From the NCBI GenBank assembly GCA_023667095.1, contig JAMPAT010000001.1:85706-149705 (forward strand): a stretch of DNA of 64,000 nt, given 5' to 3'. Positions 26,797-35,843 of this stretch are shown piece after piece. The notes beneath the pieces were generated by a model that saw only the letters and a list, made by a program, of their open reading frames with translations, was not told where the DNA came from and did no database searches. The translations under genes and the position numbers were made by a program. Within the stretch, counting starts at the first letter, position 1, and each line of letters begins with the position of its first letter. This DNA is from Bacteroidales bacterium (GTDB taxonomy: Bacteria; Bacteroidota; Bacteroidia; Bacteroidales; UBA932).

Positions 26797-29706
26797 TCAG
26801 AAAAGCTTGCGGTCCGAGGTGTCAGAGTCCCCGACAATAGGCAGGACGCTTTCGTATTTCCCGTTCTTGCGTTCTGTAGACCGGGCAAAAGCGGCACGGA
26901 GCTTTCCGTCAGCATCATTGAGCTTCGACAGATATTCATCTGCCATGTCATTGCGCCCCTGCCTTGCATATACTATTGCTGTCAGGAGATTCTCCATGGA
27001 GCTGTCAATCAGTTCTTCGTATGGCTTGCCGGTGCCGAGGTTCGACGGCCATTCCTTTGCCTCGGCTATCCTCTGAAAGGCCTCGCGGAACTTCCCCCGG
27101 TCAATACACTCCGCTGCAAGATGCAGCTTGATGTCGCGGTACATCACATGCGCACCGCTCTGGCCCTCGAAAGGAAGAATCTGCATTGATGAGATTATCC
27201 TGTCAGCCTTTCTGTACTGGCGGTCTGCAACCAGGCATCTGACGTATGTGTCTCCTATATGGAAATTGTCCCTATGCCTTGAATAATATGGCTCCAGTAC
27301 TGCAAGGGCTTCCGTATATCTGCCGTCAGAATAATGGCGAAGGGCAAGGTTCTGCCTGTAACGCCATTGCTCAGGATCAAGCGACATCGCCTTCTCCATA
27401 TCAGCTGCATTGCCTGTCAGAGTACCCCTGTAGCTATAATATGGAGCATAGTCTGAATCATCACCTGCTATCAGCCCGGCAGCCTCATCCTCATGTCCAA
27501 GAAATCCGCAGAGCATTGCCAGCAGGTAACGGCTCCTCCATCCTCCGCCATTGTCCACAGCCCATTTCAGCGGAGCAAAAGATTCCTCCCTGAATGGGAA
27601 CACCAAATCAACAGAGCAGGATTCCGCAGCAGAAATGCCGTCAGCGTCACCTTTCAGCCATGCACTCCACAAGGCTACCAGGGCATTCCGCTCCGGACAG
27701 GCATCAAGGACATCCGCTGCCTTGCCGCCAAGCCCCAATCCGGAATAGAATGCAGCAAATTCAAGATAGTTCTGCCATTTCAGTTCCTCATTTATTGAAG
27801 CATACATCTCTTCTGCTGACAATTCTCCGGCAAGCATCCGCTCCATTTCAGGGAAATGGCACAGCGGATCCAGGGACGCCACCCTGTCCAGAATCCATGA
27901 AGATGGATCAGCCTGATACAGAATCCAGTATGCTGTCATGTTGTACTGGTTCCCCACAAGGCTTTTACGGGCATATTGCGCAGCTACATCCCTCTGTCCA
28001 TCACGGAAATAAAGCCCGGCGAGCTGTGTCTGTGCAGCACTTCTGAGTTCTGTGGTAAGCGCAGCAAGCTCAAACCTGTCCATTGCATCATAGACCTTCC
28101 CGAGCTTCCTTGCCGCGAGGCCTCCAATATAGTTTGCCTCAGGATCATATTCATCTATGGCAAGTGCACGGTCTGCATACATATAGGCATCCCCATACTG
28201 CATTTTCCTGTAGCAAAGCATTGCTTTCAGTGTCAGTGCAGGCACAAGTGCAGGTTCAATCTCCAATGCCCTGTCAACCTTCTGCTCCGCAGACCTGTAC
28301 TTGCGCATTCCGGCTTCATACCTGCCATATATCATCTGTCCCTGTGCAGATTCCAGGGAAAACCTGCTGTCTATCCTTTCCGGGCGGTCCAGTTCCTGGG
28401 AATCAGCAGACCATATCCTTTGCCCTCCGGCAAGAATCCTTGAGGCCTTGCATCCCTGAGGAATTTCAAATGTCCCGACAAATGGCTCTGCAACACGCAG
28501 TTCCACATATTGTTCAGCAATTGGCTCCCCGTTCTCATCCTCAATACGCAGCAATCCTGAAATATCATGTATAGGGTATATGCCGACTTTCAGCCGTCCG
28601 TCCACCCCAGATACCTCTACAGCCGCCTTTAGATTCATATAGTCAACATCGCCAATCCCTGAAAATGGAAGCCAGTATTCCGACCACTCATCAGTTGCAT
28701 AAGGGGCGAAAAGTATCTGCTTGTATGGTGTCAGGATACTCTCCGGAAGATTCTGGTTGAACAGTCTTCCGCTCTGCAGCTCAACATACTGCGGTCTTCC
28801 GTCAGTAAGGAGGTCCACCCATATCTCTCCCTGCTGGGACTGCGCCCAGCTGAAATATTTCCGGCCCAGCTTCTCGTCACGCAACGCATAATGCAGCATC
28901 CCGAAATTCTCAGACGGCCAATATGCCCCGAACCAGTTCTTGTGCGAGCCTCCCGGATGATATGACTTGTCCACCCCGAAATCCTGGTTGGCATAGACAG
29001 AGAGGTCACGTCCTTCATTGTCAAAAGGATAAGGTTCAACCAGACCGTCATGGCCGATGGTATATGAAGCCGGATAGATTATCTTCATGTCATCAGAAAC
29101 CTTGACTCCGGAATTTGCCCATGAATAATAAGGCTGGAATGTTCCCGAGTAATTATGCCAGAACGACCTTGTGGAGACGTATGCGGCATCCTTGGGCAGG
29201 TTGATTTCAATCATCCACCTGGTGCGTGTGAGCAGCTCCATCACGCCTATATAGCAGCTTACGCTTCCATCCTCCTTATATTCAGTCGAATAGTCAACCG
29301 GATGCGCACACGATGGAGCATGGCCTATTATTCCGTAGTTGAACTCTATTCCCCCGCTTGTCCACGGGCCGCGCAGGGCAATTTCACGGAACTTGACTAC
29401 ATCATTGTCATAGAAAAGTTCCTTTCCGGTTACCTTGTCATACACGGACCATATCTTGCCTCCTATTTCCGGCAGGATCCTGACCCTGAGCCAGTCATTT
29501 TCAAGCACCACCATCTTCCATTCCTTTTCTACAGGCTCAAAGGCGAATGTCCCATATCTATGATAGGGATAGGCACCTCCTGTCTGAGGCACAGGGTCCG
29601 GATCGGAATATGTGTACGTGCTGTAGACCGTATCCTTGACCGTTACAGTCTGGGCAAATGCAGAAACTCCAAGGACCCAGAGAAAAATTGCAAAAAATCT
29701 CTTCAT
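26797..29706 (-). CDS. DUF5107 and TPR-repeat secreted protein
   Basis: A 969-residue exported protein (signal ends VSAFA then Q). The N-terminal 350 residues match DUF5107, an aldose-epimerase/lyase-like beta-sandwich: WKMVVLENDWLRVRILPEIG, GGKIWSVYDKVTGKELFYDN and SGGIEFNYGIIGHAPSCAHP. The second half is a chain of TPR-like helical repeats (RSAEQKVDRALEIEPALVPA, MQYGDAYMYADRALAIDEYD and others). Such proteins occur with carbohydrate-active enzymes in Bacteroidota; the enzymatic role is unproven. It is the last gene of PUL 2, 19 bp after the CBM9-like gene. The start is ATG 29706 rather than the TTG one codon earlier. Confidence 0.85.
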   Translation of the reverse strand: MKRFFAIFLWVLGVSAFAQTVTVKDTVYSTYTYSDPDPVPQTGGAYPYHRYGTFAFEPVEKEWKMVVLENDWLRVRILPEIGGKIWSVYDKVTGKELFYDNDVVKFREIALRGPWTSGGIEFNYGIIGHAPSCAHPVDYSTEYKEDGSVSCYIGVMELLTRTRWMIEINLPKDAAYVSTRSFWHNYSGTFQPYYSWANSGVKVSDDMKIIYPASYTIGHDGLVEPYPFDNEGRDLSVYANQDFGVDKSYHPGGSHKNWFGAYWPSENFGMLHYALRDEKLGRKYFSWAQSQQGEIWVDLLTDGRPQYVELQSGRLFNQNLPESILTPYKQILFAPYATDEWSEYWLPFSGIGDVDYMNLKAAVEVSGVDGRLKVGIYPIHDISGLLRIEDENGEPIAEQYVELRVAEPFVGTFEIPQGCKASRILAGGQRIWSADSQELDRPERIDSRFSLESAQGQMIYGRYEAGMRKYRSAEQKVDRALEIEPALVPALTLKAMLCYRKMQYGDAYMYADRALAIDEYDPEANYIGGLAARKLGKVYDAMDRFELAALTTELRSAAQTQLAGLYFRDGQRDVAAQYARKSLVGNQYNMTAYWILYQADPSSWILDRVASLDPLCHFPEMERMLAGELSAEEMYASINEELKWQNYLEFAAFYSGLGLGGKAADVLDACPERNALVALWSAWLKGDADGISAAESCSVDLVFPFREESFAPLKWAVDNGGGWRSRYLLAMLCGFLGHEDEAAGLIAGDDSDYAPYYSYRGTLTGNAADMEKAMSLDPEQWRYRQNLALRHYSDGRYTEALAVLEPYYSRHRDNFHIGDTYVRCLVADRQYRKADRIISSMQILPFEGQSGAHVMYRDIKLHLAAECIDRGKFREAFQRIAEAKEWPSNLGTGKPYEELIDSSMENLLTAIVYARQGRNDMADEYLSKLNDADGKLRAAFARSTERKNGKYESVLPIVGDSDTSDRKLF

Positions 29707-29725
29707 CAATTATCAGTTTTAATGT

Positions 29726-30352
29726 TCATTTCAGTACCGCAGGGAAAAGCATGTCCGGCTTATGGAAAAACGGTGAATCATCATCCGTCTCGACATGCGA
29801 ATACCAGTTCACGCTCCCGTCCGGACGGAAATCCGCCCGAAATACACCCATATAGACTGTGTTTCCAGGCTTTAACCCTAATTCATACAGCTCTTTTCTT
29901 GAAATTTTACCGTAGACATCATATCCTCCGTCCACAAGATGCCCCAAAACCTCCAAAGTCCTGAAATTCCAGGTATAGTCCATCTGTGACGGGTAACGGC
30001 ATGAATAGTCCAGGACACGTCCCAAAGGGTCTATTTCAGCACAATAATAGAGTTCCATGCCAGGACCGGGGGAAAGGAAAATCTCAACCCTGTCCTCCGG
30101 CTCCACATCCGCCTCACATGAGAAGCCTTCCGTCAATGTAACCGTAGTGTCCAGGACCTCATAGATGAAATACAGATTCTCCTCATCACAGAATGCCCTG
30201 AACCTTGTCTCGTCGTCAAGACCGTCCCATGGGGCATGGAGCCCGTCAATCCCGGCAGCATAATCAATTGCAAAGGCCTCACCTGCTACGGATCCGCACG
30301 ACACCATAAATGGCAAAAGTGCCACAGAAGCAACAGCAGTCCTATTTTTCAT
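29726..30352 (-). CDS. CBM9-like lipoprotein
   Basis: A 208-residue lipoprotein (signal ends FMVSC). The body resembles the family-9-like carbohydrate-binding (DOMON-type) beta-sandwich: IDGLHAPWDGLDDETRFRAF, DEENLYFIYEVLD, EDRVEIFLSPG, YYCAEIDPLGRVLDYS and GKISRKELYELGLKPG. It is probably a sugar-binding accessory on the cell surface or in the periplasm. Its start overlaps the end of the preceding DUF4838-like gene by 11 bp, indicating translational coupling. Confidence 0.75.
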   Translation of the reverse strand: MKNRTAVASVALLPFMVSCGSVAGEAFAIDYAAGIDGLHAPWDGLDDETRFRAFCDEENLYFIYEVLDTTVTLTEGFSCEADVEPEDRVEIFLSPGPGMELYYCAEIDPLGRVLDYSCRYPSQMDYTWNFRTLEVLGHLVDGGYDVYGKISRKELYELGLKPGNTVYMGVFRADFRPDGSVNWYSHVETDDDSPFFHKPDMLFPAVLK

Positions 30353-31466
30353 AATCCCTCAACGCTTTTCCATATTCGACAAGAAAGTCAGGGAAACCGA
30401 ATTTCCTCACATAGTCAGGCCCGACATAGGCGCAATAGCACATTATGTTGCGGATTCCGAATGATGCGTATGTATCCAGGTCATCCATGAACACAGACAT
30501 ATTCCACGGGACAGGCTTCAGGTCATCAGGATTCCAGCCGCTGAAAAGCGAGTCATCCATCCAGTACTCAAGCACCTGGGCGGTCTCTGCAGGGAAGACC
30601 TTTAGATGGTCCCTCAGTGATTTAAGATATTTCGCATGTGTCATCCCGTTTTTTCCCTGCACCCATTCCTCGGAAAGAGGATGTGACCAGTCCCTGTAGA
30701 AAGGTGCAAACTCCAGGAATATGTCCTTGTGCGGCTTCACTGACTTTGGCGGATCGACTGTGTTTGCATAGCAAAGATGTGCAAGCATGGCATCCTCGTT
30801 AACTTCCTTCAGTGCATCCATTATTGCATTCTCGAAAATCAGTGCCTGGTCCGCATCGTTAAGGCCACGGCATTTTTCACAATGGCAGACACCGCCGCCG
30901 TCATCAAGCCAGAAATAGTACCTGTCATTTGTAGGCTCATACTGCCGAGCCAGCCGTTTGGCATTCTTACGGACCTCAGCCAACGCCCCATCAGAAGACG
31001 GGCAGCCGTTGGCATCCTCTACCCTTACCCCCATTTCATTCATCCTGAAATATTCCGGATGGGTGGGAAACAGGCTCCGCGGAATAAGGAAAGACATCAT
31101 GTGCTCCTCAAATTCCAGGTCAATTCCGGCATCCCCGCACCTACGGGCAAACTCCTTGTACGCCGTGCTGCCACGGTCTGCCCCATATATGCTGAAGGCA
31201 TTGATGCCGCTTTCCCTGGCAATCTCCACATAGTCAAGCACGTCAGGGCTGCACACATCACTCCATCCGCAGACAAGCCCGCGCGTCCTGAACCACGTGT
31301 CCCCGTCATTATCCTTATCTCCCGAAGTATCTCCGCTGTCTTCCTTGTCATCAGGGAAAAGATCCTCCCAGCCGCCCATGGCCGAGCCTCCAAGATGCCC
31401 GGCACATGAACAGCAAAGGAAAAGACATGACATCAGGACAAGAATTCTGTCAATGTTCTTTTTCAT
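30342..31466 (-). CDS. DUF4838-like putative glycoside hydrolase, copy B
   Basis: A 374-residue lipoprotein (signal ends FLCCSC; acidic Asp/Gly-rich linker at 35-55) related to the protein encoded next to it at 31471-32517. Seen: LDYVEIARESGINAFSIYG, FPTHPEYFRMNEMG, CPSSDG, a YYFWLDDGGGVCHCEKCRG segment and IFLEFAPFYRDWSHP. The WLDDGG...CHCEKC pattern matches what I know of DUF4838, a TIM-barrel family related to glycosidases; the catalytic residues are not established. CHCEKC may bind a metal. It is separated from copy A by 4 bp. Confidence 0.72.
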   Translation of the reverse strand: MKKNIDRILVLMSCLFLCCSCAGHLGGSAMGGWEDLFPDDKEDSGDTSGDKDNDGDTWFRTRGLVCGWSDVCSPDVLDYVEIARESGINAFSIYGADRGSTAYKEFARRCGDAGIDLEFEEHMMSFLIPRSLFPTHPEYFRMNEMGVRVEDANGCPSSDGALAEVRKNAKRLARQYEPTNDRYYFWLDDGGGVCHCEKCRGLNDADQALIFENAIMDALKEVNEDAMLAHLCYANTVDPPKSVKPHKDIFLEFAPFYRDWSHPLSEEWVQGKNGMTHAKYLKSLRDHLKVFPAETAQVLEYWMDDSLFSGWNPDDLKPVPWNMSVFMDDLDTYASFGIRNIMCYCAYVGPDYVRKFGFPDFLVEYGKALRDYEK

Positions 31467-31470
31467 ATAG

Positions 31471-32517
31471 TCATTTTTGTCTATAGTTCAGCAGTCCGGA
31501 TCCGTAATCCTCAACACATGAGATGTCCTTGTATGTCTCCAGATACCAGTCATCGATATAGATGCCATAGCATGTTATGTTCCTTATGCCATATCCGGCA
31601 TACGTCGCAAGGTCATCAAGATACACGTCATTGTACCACTTCAGCTGTACCTGGGGCTTTTTCCACCCGCTTCTCTGTGAGACATCAAGCCAATATTCCA
31701 GCACCTGCGCAGTCTCTGCAGGGAACACTTTGAGATTATCCTCCAGCATGTCAAGATAGTCACCATGGCTCCAGTACTGGTCTTCACGTATAGCGTCCCT
31801 GTCAGACAGAGGCTTGTCCCATCTACGGTAGAAAGGTGCCCATTCGAGGAAAATGTCCTTCTCCGGCTTGACAACGGAAGGCGCAGGCGTTGTCCTCTCG
31901 TAGGCAAGGTGTGCAAGCATAGCATCAGGGTCGATTTCCTTAAGGGCCTTAAGGATATGGTTCTCAAATATAAGTCCCTGGTCTGAAGGGTTATAGTTGC
32001 GGCATTTCTCACAATGGCAGATGTCACCGCCATCGTACAGCCATGTGTAATACCTGTGGTTGGTAGGAGTATGTTCTTCCGCAAATTTCCTTACATTGGC
32101 CATTATGACCTTCAGGCCTTCTTCGCATGACGGACATCCGTTCCCGTCTGGAGACCTGTTGCCGTTCTCGTCAAGACGGAAATATTCCGGGTGTTCGGCA
32201 AAAAGCTCACGAGGCATGAGCCATGTCATTGCATGTTCCTCATATTCAAAGTCAAACCCTTCATCTATACATTTCTGCTTGAAATCAAGATATACCTGCG
32301 ACCGGTAATCTATCCCGCAGACACTTATAGTATTGAGCCCTGTGCGGTGCATGATGTCAAGCCAGTCCAGCACCTCCGGGTTTTTCACATCGTCCCAGGC
32401 GAGGACTATGCCCCTCATTTCAAAGAAAGGGGAATCATTTTGTTTTCTGGACCCGCATGAAGCGAGAAGCAGCACTGAAACCGCTGCAATGATAAATTTA
32501 ATTCTGTTACTGTACAT
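31471..32517 (-). CDS. DUF4838-like putative glycoside hydrolase, copy A
   Basis: A 348-residue lipoprotein (signal ends LLLASC), paralogous to copy B: LDWLDIMHRTGLNTISVCG, FAEHPEYFRLDENGN, CPSCEEG, YYTWLYDGGDICHCEKCRN and IFLEWAPFYRRWDKP align along the length. The aromatic and acidic residues around WLYDGG differ between copies (LYDGG against LDDGG), suggesting divergence in specificity after duplication. It overlaps the start-side neighbour (32507-33964) by 11 bp. Function is inferred only from PUL context and fold. Confidence 0.72.
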   Translation of the reverse strand: MYSNRIKFIIAAVSVLLLASCGSRKQNDSPFFEMRGIVLAWDDVKNPEVLDWLDIMHRTGLNTISVCGIDYRSQVYLDFKQKCIDEGFDFEYEEHAMTWLMPRELFAEHPEYFRLDENGNRSPDGNGCPSCEEGLKVIMANVRKFAEEHTPTNHRYYTWLYDGGDICHCEKCRNYNPSDQGLIFENHILKALKEIDPDAMLAHLAYERTTPAPSVVKPEKDIFLEWAPFYRRWDKPLSDRDAIREDQYWSHGDYLDMLEDNLKVFPAETAQVLEYWLDVSQRSGWKKPQVQLKWYNDVYLDDLATYAGYGIRNITCYGIYIDDWYLETYKDISCVEDYGSGLLNYRQK

Positions 32518-33964
32518 AATCCGGTATTGTTATAGTTGCCATATCTACATGTTCGCGTGTCTTGTCAGCAAGGCTGGTCATATTTCCCTGAGGAAGCAGC
32601 CCGATGCAGCCCCAGTTGTTGCCCATGTCCATTATCTTCACTGCAAGGCGTACCTTGTTGCCTGTAATCCCGAAGAATTCCCTCGACAGCTGCACCTCGA
32701 CACGTCCTGTCCCGTCCTCATATGTACCTTCACCGAAAATCGCGCTCCCGTCGTATGTCCCGCCAAGGTTTGTCAGGCCAGAGAACACACCGTCACCGTC
32801 TGCCCCGCCATATCTGTACACTCCTCCGTATGAATAGAAATCATTGAACTTCGCACCGGCGACATCATGGAGGGCAAGCTCGATATAGTATTCTATTCCC
32901 ATGCTTGTGGCCTCGTATGGAGGGAAGAATGTGTCATTGTCCACAGCCGTCACAACTGCACCTGTCGCAGGGTTACCGTCAGAATCAAGATAGATGTTAA
33001 GAGGAAGCGAATTGTCGGCAAACGGGGTTACAGGCTGCGCAAGATGTGCCCCGTAATTGTTCACCGGGTCATCAAACTCAAAATAAAGGAAAACACGTTT
33101 CCCGTTGGCAGCAAGCCTAAGCGACTTTATCATACCATACAGGACCTGTCCTTCAGGAAGTGTCCACTCAAATACATTGGGGTCATTCCAGTCCCCGAAG
33201 TCACCGTCAATCACAATGTTTGCCGAGAACGGGTATCTAAGATCTATGGATACTGATGTAACATCCCCCTTGTCAGCATTCTCCACAGAAGATATTCCGA
33301 TTATCGCAGGATACACTCCAGGTTCCAGTCCGTCAGGAATATCAACCGTCACAGTCACCTGCGCTTCAGTCTCGCCTGCAGGCACTGTAACCGTCCTGTC
33401 ATAGTTCACAGTGGCCTTGCTTTCCGGCAATGTCCCGAGATTGACAGTAACATCCGCCGGTGCTGCAGCAGTAAGTACAATTTTCACTGTTGCCGTCCTG
33501 TCACCGGCAAAGACGTTGTCCGCGTAGACATTGACCTTTGGCCTGAACGCATAGTCCAATGCGATATGGACAGTCTTCGTCTCTGCAAGTTCTGCACCCT
33601 CTGCAGAGACCATCTCAATTGCCGCCTGGTAGCTTCCGGATTCAAGTCCAAGGACGTCTGCCTCGACTTCTATCTGCGCAGATGTCTCACCGGCCTTGAC
33701 AGTAGCTGTCTTCTGATAGTTTGCCGGTACCCTTGATTTCCCTTCTTCGGGTGCAGCATCCTTCAGTTTCACTGTCACATCCTTGCCGGACACTGTTGAA
33801 AGACTCAGTACGAGCTGCGCAATATTGTCACTGTTGAAAGTACGGTCAGCAGAAATGCTCACTACCGGAATCCCGGTATCTGTTCCATCCCCTTCTTGAG
33901 GTTCTTTCTGGCAAGACACAGCAATCATTGCAAATGTCCCCAAAAGCATAATTAATCTTTTCAT
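32507..33964 (-). CDS. SusE-position lipoprotein: two Ig-like domains plus CBM9-like domain
   Basis: A 485-residue lipoprotein (signal ends AVSC). Two tandem DUF1735/Calx-beta-like domains are visible: each has VPANYQKTATVKAGETSAQI or VNYDRTVTVPAGETEAQV followed by an LESGSYQAAIEMVSAE-type strand. The C-terminal half begins IDGDFGDWNDPNVFEW and is CBM9/DOMON-like. Directly downstream of SusD (30-bp gap), it is the likely outer-surface glycan-binding protein of PUL 2. Confidence 0.8.
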   Translation of the reverse strand: MKRLIMLLGTFAMIAVSCQKEPQEGDGTDTGIPVVSISADRTFNSDNIAQLVLSLSTVSGKDVTVKLKDAAPEEGKSRVPANYQKTATVKAGETSAQIEVEADVLGLESGSYQAAIEMVSAEGAELAETKTVHIALDYAFRPKVNVYADNVFAGDRTATVKIVLTAAAPADVTVNLGTLPESKATVNYDRTVTVPAGETEAQVTVTVDIPDGLEPGVYPAIIGISSVENADKGDVTSVSIDLRYPFSANIVIDGDFGDWNDPNVFEWTLPEGQVLYGMIKSLRLAANGKRVFLYFEFDDPVNNYGAHLAQPVTPFADNSLPLNIYLDSDGNPATGAVVTAVDNDTFFPPYEATSMGIEYYIELALHDVAGAKFNDFYSYGGVYRYGGADGDGVFSGLTNLGGTYDGSAIFGEGTYEDGTGRVEVQLSREFFGITGNKVRLAVKIMDMGNNWGCIGLLPQGNMTSLADKTREHVDMATITIPDYVQ

Positions 33965-33994
33965 CTTGATTGTATTGGTTAATAGTATTATTTT

Positions 33995-35689
33995 TTACCA
34001 CCCCGGATTCTGTTCCAATGCCCTGTTTTTGTCAATCTCGGACTGAGGAATCGGGAACAGGTAATGCTTTTCCGGGTTGAAGACCCTGTTCTGAAAGACA
34101 GGATAAGTTATTTTCCCGTCTGCATCCACAGTCACCCTGTGCACAGCCCCGTTGTCAACCTCCTCTGCAATCATCCACCTGCGGACATCCCAGAACCTGT
34201 GGTTCTCGAATGCAAGCTCGATTCGCCTTTCATGGCGGATCCATTCACGCATGGCATCCTTGTCGAGCCCGGAAGGAAGGTTCGGCTGTCCGGCACGTCC
34301 TCGTATCCTGTGCACAAGGGCATATACCCGGGCGGTCGGTCCCTCAACCTCATTCAGGGCCTCCGCATAGTTAAGGATAAGTTCACCTGTACGCATTATC
34401 GCAAAACGCCTGTAGGTCCAGCTTGCATGTGTCACAAGGTTATGGTTCTGGTCAAGGTACTTGTTGTTGAAATAGTTGGTCCTCAATATTGAGCCTATGT
34501 TTATATTGTCCTTGCCTGTCGCTGATATGTCAATCTTGCGTCCCTGCAGTTCCGCCCCGTGATAGAGGATGCACGAATAGAACCTGTCGTCACGGCCGTC
34601 CCACGGATGCTCCGGATCATATCCCGAGGAAAGGTCCACTATCTGGGTGTTGTCGGGATTATATCCGAGCACAGGCACTTTTCCGGTCGCCTTCATCTCA
34701 AAGTCATCCACAAGTTCCTGGAGAGGGCCGTCCACATTATAGGCATTGTAGCCGAGCGGCATGGCATAGACATCCCACCAATAGCATTCATAATGCTCCG
34801 AATTCTTGGTCCATATCACCTCTGGCTCGATTCCCTCCCTATTGAAGAGGTCACTGTATTTCAGGGAAAGTATATGTCCGTTCTCCTCAGCCATGTTCAA
34901 TGCAATCCTTGCAGCCTCGGCGGCATCCTCCCAGCGTTCCGCATCATCATCCCTGTTCCAGTAAGGGCTTGCCCAGTAGAGTCTGGCCTGCGATTTTACG
35001 ATTGCAGCCACAAGCGATGTGAAACGGCCGAAATTTGAGGCATCATGCTTTGCAGGAAGAAGGCGGGCAGCCTCATCCATGTCACTTATAACCTGTTTTA
35101 AGGTTTCCCCGGCAGAAGCTCGCCTGATTCCTTCAAGGGACTCGACATTTCCCGGTTCGAGCACAGATGTAATGATGGGAACCCCTCCCCACTGTTTGAA
35201 CAGCAGGAAATAGAAATATCCCCTCAGGCCGTATGCCTCCCCGAGAAGCCTTTGTCTTCGGTTGCTGCCTCCTCCTGTGCTGAGGTCTTCCGGAATCCGG
35301 TCATAGTTCCTTATGAACATATTGCATCTCCTGATGCATCCATAGTAGTCAGACCAGTTCCTCTCCATAGGCATCTGCACAGGATTCCAGCTGCCCAGAT
35401 TGATGTCAAACGGTGAAGCAGGATAGCCGGAAGACTGCTGGAATCCTCCTTCATCGGTAGCATCCCCAAGTTTATAGCGTCCTGTAAGGTCCTCTGTATT
35501 ATACTGGAAATCCGGAAGATAGATATAGGCATTGTCCAGATAGCGTTCCGCTGTCTCTATCTTGGAAAAAATCTCCTCTTCAGTCATATTGTCTCCCGGT
35601 GCCCTTTCAAGAAAGTCTCCGCATGAGACAGGCATCAATGCTGCAACAGCCATGGCCATCATGGCAGGCAGACGTTTTATCATATCCAT
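33995..35689 (-). CDS. SusD-family glycan-binding lipoprotein (PUL 2)
   Basis: A 564-residue SusD protein. Seen: lipobox ending MPVSC, GDFLERAPGDNMTEEEIFS, the helical core GEAYGLRGYFYFLLFKQWGG, LNEVEGPTARVYALVHRIRG, and the C-terminal KHYLFPIPQSEIDKN then LEQNPGW. It is the lid for the SusC encoded 154 bp upstream. Start ATG 35689; ATG 35683 is also possible. The SusD frame is intact although the SusC frame is shifted, so the pair would be unbalanced in the OFF state. Confidence 0.95.
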   Translation of the reverse strand: MDMIKRLPAMMAMAVAALMPVSCGDFLERAPGDNMTEEEIFSKIETAERYLDNAYIYLPDFQYNTEDLTGRYKLGDATDEGGFQQSSGYPASPFDINLGSWNPVQMPMERNWSDYYGCIRRCNMFIRNYDRIPEDLSTGGGSNRRQRLLGEAYGLRGYFYFLLFKQWGGVPIITSVLEPGNVESLEGIRRASAGETLKQVISDMDEAARLLPAKHDASNFGRFTSLVAAIVKSQARLYWASPYWNRDDDAERWEDAAEAARIALNMAEENGHILSLKYSDLFNREGIEPEVIWTKNSEHYECYWWDVYAMPLGYNAYNVDGPLQELVDDFEMKATGKVPVLGYNPDNTQIVDLSSGYDPEHPWDGRDDRFYSCILYHGAELQGRKIDISATGKDNINIGSILRTNYFNNKYLDQNHNLVTHASWTYRRFAIMRTGELILNYAEALNEVEGPTARVYALVHRIRGRAGQPNLPSGLDKDAMREWIRHERRIELAFENHRFWDVRRWMIAEEVDNGAVHRVTVDADGKITYPVFQNRVFNPEKHYLFPIPQSEIDKNRALEQNPGW

Positions 35690-35843
35690 AGTCAAAGTTT
35701 CTAAATAATAATATGTTACTTAAGTTTCGCAAGTATCAGGTTTTATTGATAACCGTGCATTTATGCGGTTTGCAAAACTTTTCCCACCGCACAGGTTCTG
35801 TACACATCAATCATGTCTTTCGCCAATGCAAAAGTTGAATATG

